The position numbers were made by a program, and so were the translations under genes. A stretch of 64,000 nt of DNA from Flavobacterium sp. IB48 (GTDB lineage Bacteria > Bacteroidota > Bacteroidia > Flavobacteriales > Flavobacteriaceae): the NCBI RefSeq assembly GCF_016405855.1, contig NZ_JAEFCA010000001.1, forward strand, positions 35,111-99,110, read 5' to 3'. Under the pieces are notes generated by a model. That model searched no databases, was not told the origin of the DNA, and was given only the letters and a program-made list of their open reading frames with translations. This document shows positions 61,289-64,000 of this stretch, one piece after another; positions within the stretch are counted from its first letter, which is position 1, and every line of letters begins with the position of its first letter.

Positions 61289-62012
61289 TTTCGAGAATTG
61301 TTAGATATTTTCTTGCTAGATCTGTGATTAAAAACATACTCATTGTTTTGTTTTTAGTATTCAAAGATACAGCAAATTCAGTATCATCGACACAAAATAA
61401 TTGAAATCCTTTAATATCATCTACCGGAATTTTCAATCGATCTGTGTAATAATTCTCATCAAAAAGATATTCTAACTTTCTAAAAAGCATTTCTTTTTTC
61501 TCTACATTGACCTCTTTTTTCAACATTGCAGTTCGTCCCGAAATCTTATTCAAAAGCTTATCAATCGAAGTTGAAGTGGCGGTATAAACTTTTCGCTCGG
61601 CAGGCGTATATTTTTTTTGCCCGTAGGGAATAATCCCTAAATTTTCAGCCGTTATGTTAGCATTTTCATTAACTACTACTTCTTTTAATTCAACTTCTTT
61701 AGCAGTCATTTTCACAACTAAAGAACTAACAGTCAAATCTTCTGCAGATATTCGACGTCTAACAGGCTCTAAATTTACAGCGGAAAAAACCAAAACATCT
61801 CCTTCGCGCACTGCAATCGAGAAATTACCATCAAAATCTGAAATCGTAGCTGCTTGTGTAGCGTTATTTATAATATTTACCCCTTCAACCGGAGTCGACT
61901 GCTCCTGTACCTTTCCTACCAAAAGTTTAGCGCTATTATTTTGTCCAAAACCAATCTGAACAAAAACAAAAAAAACAATAATCGATATAAACCTACTTAC
62001 CCTCACCAGCAA
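61278..62012 (-). CDS. Carboxypeptidase-D-like surface protein 2
   Basis: The 244-residue product has a signal peptide (ISIIVFFVFVQIGFGQN) and the same domain (LVGKVQEQSTPVEGVNIINN, ISDFDGNFSIAVREGDVLVFSAVNLEPVRR), then ELKEVVVNENANITAENLGIIPYGQKKYTPAERKVYTATS, nearly shared with paralogue 1. No ATG is in frame: the codon after an in-frame TGA is TTG at 62012, with GTG at 62006 the next candidate. It overlaps paralogue 1 by about 20 bases. Confidence 0.78.
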   Translation of the reverse strand: MLVRVSRFISIIVFFVFVQIGFGQNNSAKLLVGKVQEQSTPVEGVNIINNATQAATISDFDGNFSIAVREGDVLVFSAVNLEPVRRRISAEDLTVSSLVVKMTAKEVELKEVVVNENANITAENLGIIPYGQKKYTPAERKVYTATSTSIDKLLNKISGRTAMLKKEVNVEKKEMLFRKLEYLFDENYYTDRLKIPVDDIKGFQLFCVDDTEFAVSLNTKNKTMSMFLITDLARKYLTILENEK

Positions 62013-62778
62013 TCATTTCTTTATACTTTACAGCCAATTCTCCTAAAAGAAACTCTGTAGAAGTTTTATTTTTAGAATTCAAAATCACAGTAAACTTATC
62101 ATTTTCAATAGCATAATATTCAAAACCTTTCACATAGTCTGCTGGAATTTTTAATCGATCAATAAAATGGTCCAGACTAAACATATTCTCCAAAAGTCTC
62201 ATGAAAAATTCCTTTTTCTCAACCGCAACTTCTTTTTTAAGCATAGCAGTTCTTCCTGAGAAAAAATTTAATAAAGGATCTGCAGAAATAGAACCTCCAG
62301 CCATAAGAGAACCTTCAGCCCCTGACTCGCTATTTGCTGTCGGATTTAATGCCGTTGCGGTCTGCAATTTGCGCTCTGCTGCAGTATATTTCTTTTGCCC
62401 CATAGGAATTATCCCTAAACTTTCAGCATTAATATTGTCATATCGTCTCACAACAACTTCTTGCAATTGATACATTACCATACTAAGGCTAACCGTAAAA
62501 TTAAGGTTTGAAAAATCCTCTTGTTTCAGCAAAACTCGTTTTTCTTTAAAGCTTATCGAAGAAAAAACCAGAACATCATTTTCTTTTGCTGAAATAGAAA
62601 AAGATCCAGATGAATTTGTCATTACTGTTTCTTCTGTTTGTGCATTAATTACATAAATACCCTCTAAATCGGAGGTATTCGAAACTACTTTACCATTAAA
62701 AACAGAACGATCCTGACTTTGAGACCAACAAGCTTGGCTCGCCACGACAATTAAAAAACAAGTAATTTTTTGAAACAA
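61993..62778 (-). CDS. Carboxypeptidase-D-like surface protein 1
   Basis: The 261-residue product opens with a signal peptide (KITCFLIVVASQACWSQ) and a CarboxypepD_reg sandwich (FNGKVVSNTSDLEGIYVINA, TNSSGSFSISAKENDVLVFSSISFKEKRVLL), then LGIIPMGQKKYTAAERKLQTATA. No ATG precedes it in frame; the called start is TTG at 62778. Shared blocks with paralogue 2 show recent tandem duplication. The module is like the plug start of TonB-dependent receptors, but no barrel follows. It heads a four-gene operon. Confidence 0.78.
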   Translation of the reverse strand: MFQKITCFLIVVASQACWSQSQDRSVFNGKVVSNTSDLEGIYVINAQTEETVMTNSSGSFSISAKENDVLVFSSISFKEKRVLLKQEDFSNLNFTVSLSMVMYQLQEVVVRRYDNINAESLGIIPMGQKKYTAAERKLQTATALNPTANSESGAEGSLMAGGSISADPLLNFFSGRTAMLKKEVAVEKKEFFMRLLENMFSLDHFIDRLKIPADYVKGFEYYAIENDKFTVILNSKNKTSTEFLLGELAVKYKEMIAGEGK

Positions 62779-62937
62779 AATAAAATAAATTAGAAATATT
62801 CTTAAAACGGTAAAAATATCTCAAGTCCTTCCAAATTTAATATTAAGAACTTGGTAAAAATATGTTAATTAAACCATTAAAAACTTAAACAAAAACAGAG
62901 TTTTTAATATCTTTAACAAAATTTGAGTTTAAAAACC

Positions 62938-63645
62938 ATGAAAAGCATTATTATTGCAAGCACTTCTACCTTGCACGGAGGCAACTACTTAGAATATCTT
63001 TTGCCTACGCTAAAAACACATTTTAAAAACTGCAAAACAATCTTATTTATTCCGTATGCGCGTCCTAGTGGAATTTCGCATGACGAATACACAAAAAAAG
63101 CAGCTGAAGCTTTTGCAACAATCAACATTGATGTTAAAGGAATTCACGAATTTGAAAATCCGCAAGACGCGGTCAAAAATGCAGAAGGAATTTTTACAGG
63201 CGGAGGCAACACTTTTTTACTAGTTACTCAACTTTACAAAAACAACATTATGCAGTTACTCTCTGAAACTGTAAAAAACGGAACTCCTTATCTTGGATCT
63301 AGTGCAGGAAGCAATATTTGCGGTTTGTCGATGCAAACCACAAACGACATGCCTATTATTTATCCGCCAAGCTTTCAAACTCTAGGATTAATTCCATTCA
63401 ACTTAAATCCGCATTATTTAGATGCCGATTTACAATCTAAACACATGGGGGAAACTCGCGAAACCAGAATTAAAGAGTTTCATGCATTCAATTCTATTCC
63501 AGTTTTGGGTTTAAGAGAAGGAAGCTGGTTAGAAGTTAAAGGCGAAAAAATCACTTTAAAAGGAGATTTGTCCGCTCGTTTATTCAGACAAAACGAAATT
63601 CCGACAGAGTTAGAAACAGAAAGCGACTTAAGCAATCTGAAATAA
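62938..63645 (+). CDS. pepE: Dipeptidase PepE (aspartyl dipeptidase, S51)
   Basis: PepE cleaves Asp-X dipeptides in the cytoplasm with a serine nucleophile. I choose the ATG at 62938 (MKSIIIASTSTLHGGNYLEY) over the TTG at 62923. The 235-residue protein has GGGNTFLLVTQL, the nucleophile elbow GSSAGS with Ser122, and NPHYLDADLQSKHMGETRE with the conserved His. Its length fits the family. Confidence 0.92.
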   Translation: MKSIIIASTSTLHGGNYLEYLLPTLKTHFKNCKTILFIPYARPSGISHDEYTKKAAEAFATINIDVKGIHEFENPQDAVKNAEGIFTGGGNTFLLVTQLYKNNIMQLLSETVKNGTPYLGSSAGSNICGLSMQTTNDMPIIYPPSFQTLGLIPFNLNPHYLDADLQSKHMGETRETRIKEFHAFNSIPVLGLREGSWLEVKGEKITLKGDLSARLFRQNEIPTELETESDLSNLK

Positions 63646-63732
63646 TTTTAAAACCATATAAGTCATATAAGTTCATTTAGAAGCTAAATTCAAAAACTTA
63701 CTTCAACTTAAATCACTTATATGGTTTTAAAA
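63646..63732. repeat. Long inverted repeat after pepE
   Basis: Arms 63646-63663 and 63715-63732 are perfect 18-base complements (TTTTAAAACCATATAAGT). The inner bases hold a second, weaker repeat of ATATAAGTT. It may end pepE transcription, but without a T-run it resembles the other dispersed hairpins. Confidence 0.78.
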
Positions 63733-63746
63733 AGAATAGAAAACAA

Positions 63747-63775
63747 AAAAGCCTCAAACAATGTTTGAGGCTTTT
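63747..63775 (-). terminator. Terminator of the tRNA-Gly genes
   Basis: AAAAGCCTCAAACA pairs perfectly with TGTTTGAGGCTTTT; on the minus strand it follows the tRNA 3' end directly. Confidence 0.85.
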
Positions 63776-63779
63776 GAAG

Positions 63780-63852
<73 letters not shown>

Positions 63853-63946
63853 ATTAATCGGGTGCAAACTTAAAAAATTTAATTTTTAAAACAAAATAAA
63901 AATCAAAAAATTTATTTTCACAAAAGTAAAACGTGTTTACTTTTAG

Positions 63947-64000
63947 AGCGAAAGACGAGGCTCGAACTCGCGACAACCAGCTTGGAAGGCTGGAGCTCTA
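63947..64000 (-). tRNA. Second tRNA-Gly (TCC), cut by the window edge
   Basis: Bases 63948-64000 are identical to 63781-63833, i.e. the 3' part of a second copy including the anticodon arm; the 5' acceptor and D-arm lie beyond the window. The two form a tandem array with a 94-base spacer. Confidence 0.9.

Overview
The window looks like chromosome of a Flavobacterium-type member of the Bacteroidota. It is A+T-rich. It carries the gliding genes gldB and gldC, the Bacteroidota -7 promoter word TAnnTTTG in front of many genes, almost no Shine-Dalgarno sequences, and secreted proteins with signal peptides ending in AQ or with SC lipoboxes. No replication origin, rRNA, CRISPR array or complete insertion sequence was seen.

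Layout. 1-6.1 kb: the 3' part of a nucleotide pyrophosphatase-like gene, a SulP anion transporter, a small protein with an outer-membrane barrel, and a LytS/LytTR two-component pair. 6.2-9.0 kb: an accessory three-gene operon that I read as a Thoeris anti-phage system, with ThsA (SIR2 plus SLOG) followed by two different TIR proteins of ThsB type. 9.0-17.8 kb: a XRE regulator, a zinc-ribbon protein, a 700-base block of nested hairpin repeats, then TMEM143, DUF2199, DUF962/Mpo1, methyltransferase and TlpA-type genes and small envelope proteins. 17.8-19.6 kb: a SUFU/HEAT gene pair lying between relics of tRNA 3' ends and an intact tRNA-Arg, which looks like a small insertion. 19.7-36.4 kb: the division and cell wall (dcw) cluster on the minus strand, reading mraZ-rsmH-ftsL-ftsI-murE-mraY-murD-ftsW-murG-murC-ftsQ-ftsA-ftsZ and then yqeY. 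Its promoter is overlaid by repeated GTGGT boxes of MraZ-operator type.

36.6-51.2 kb is mostly core: an alpha/beta hydrolase, engB, gldC/gldB, nadE, a NarL-type regulator, a dnaG whose zinc ligands are all replaced, an ECF sigma/anti-sigma/barrel locus with a recognisable autoregulatory promoter, a polyprenyl synthase and rlmN. 51.4-55.7 kb holds a YceI-porin-YceI group. Two of its promoters share an FNR-like palindrome at exactly the same distance from the -7 element. A lipoprotein with LEA-like repeats follows, behind a sigma-54-like promoter. 55.7-64.0 kb has an O-methyltransferase, a 230-base nested palindrome, a PAP2 phosphatase, TatA, an M1 peptidase, three tandem carboxypeptidase-D-like surface proteins, peptidase E and two tRNA-Gly genes, the second cut by the window edge.

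Functionally, the window joins housekeeping envelope growth with one clear defence island (Thoeris), one probable recent insertion (SUFU/HEAT), and a set of envelope or stress genes under several kinds of promoter (ECF, sigma-54-like, FNR-like). All functional calls come from reading the translated sequence and recalled family knowledge; no search was run.
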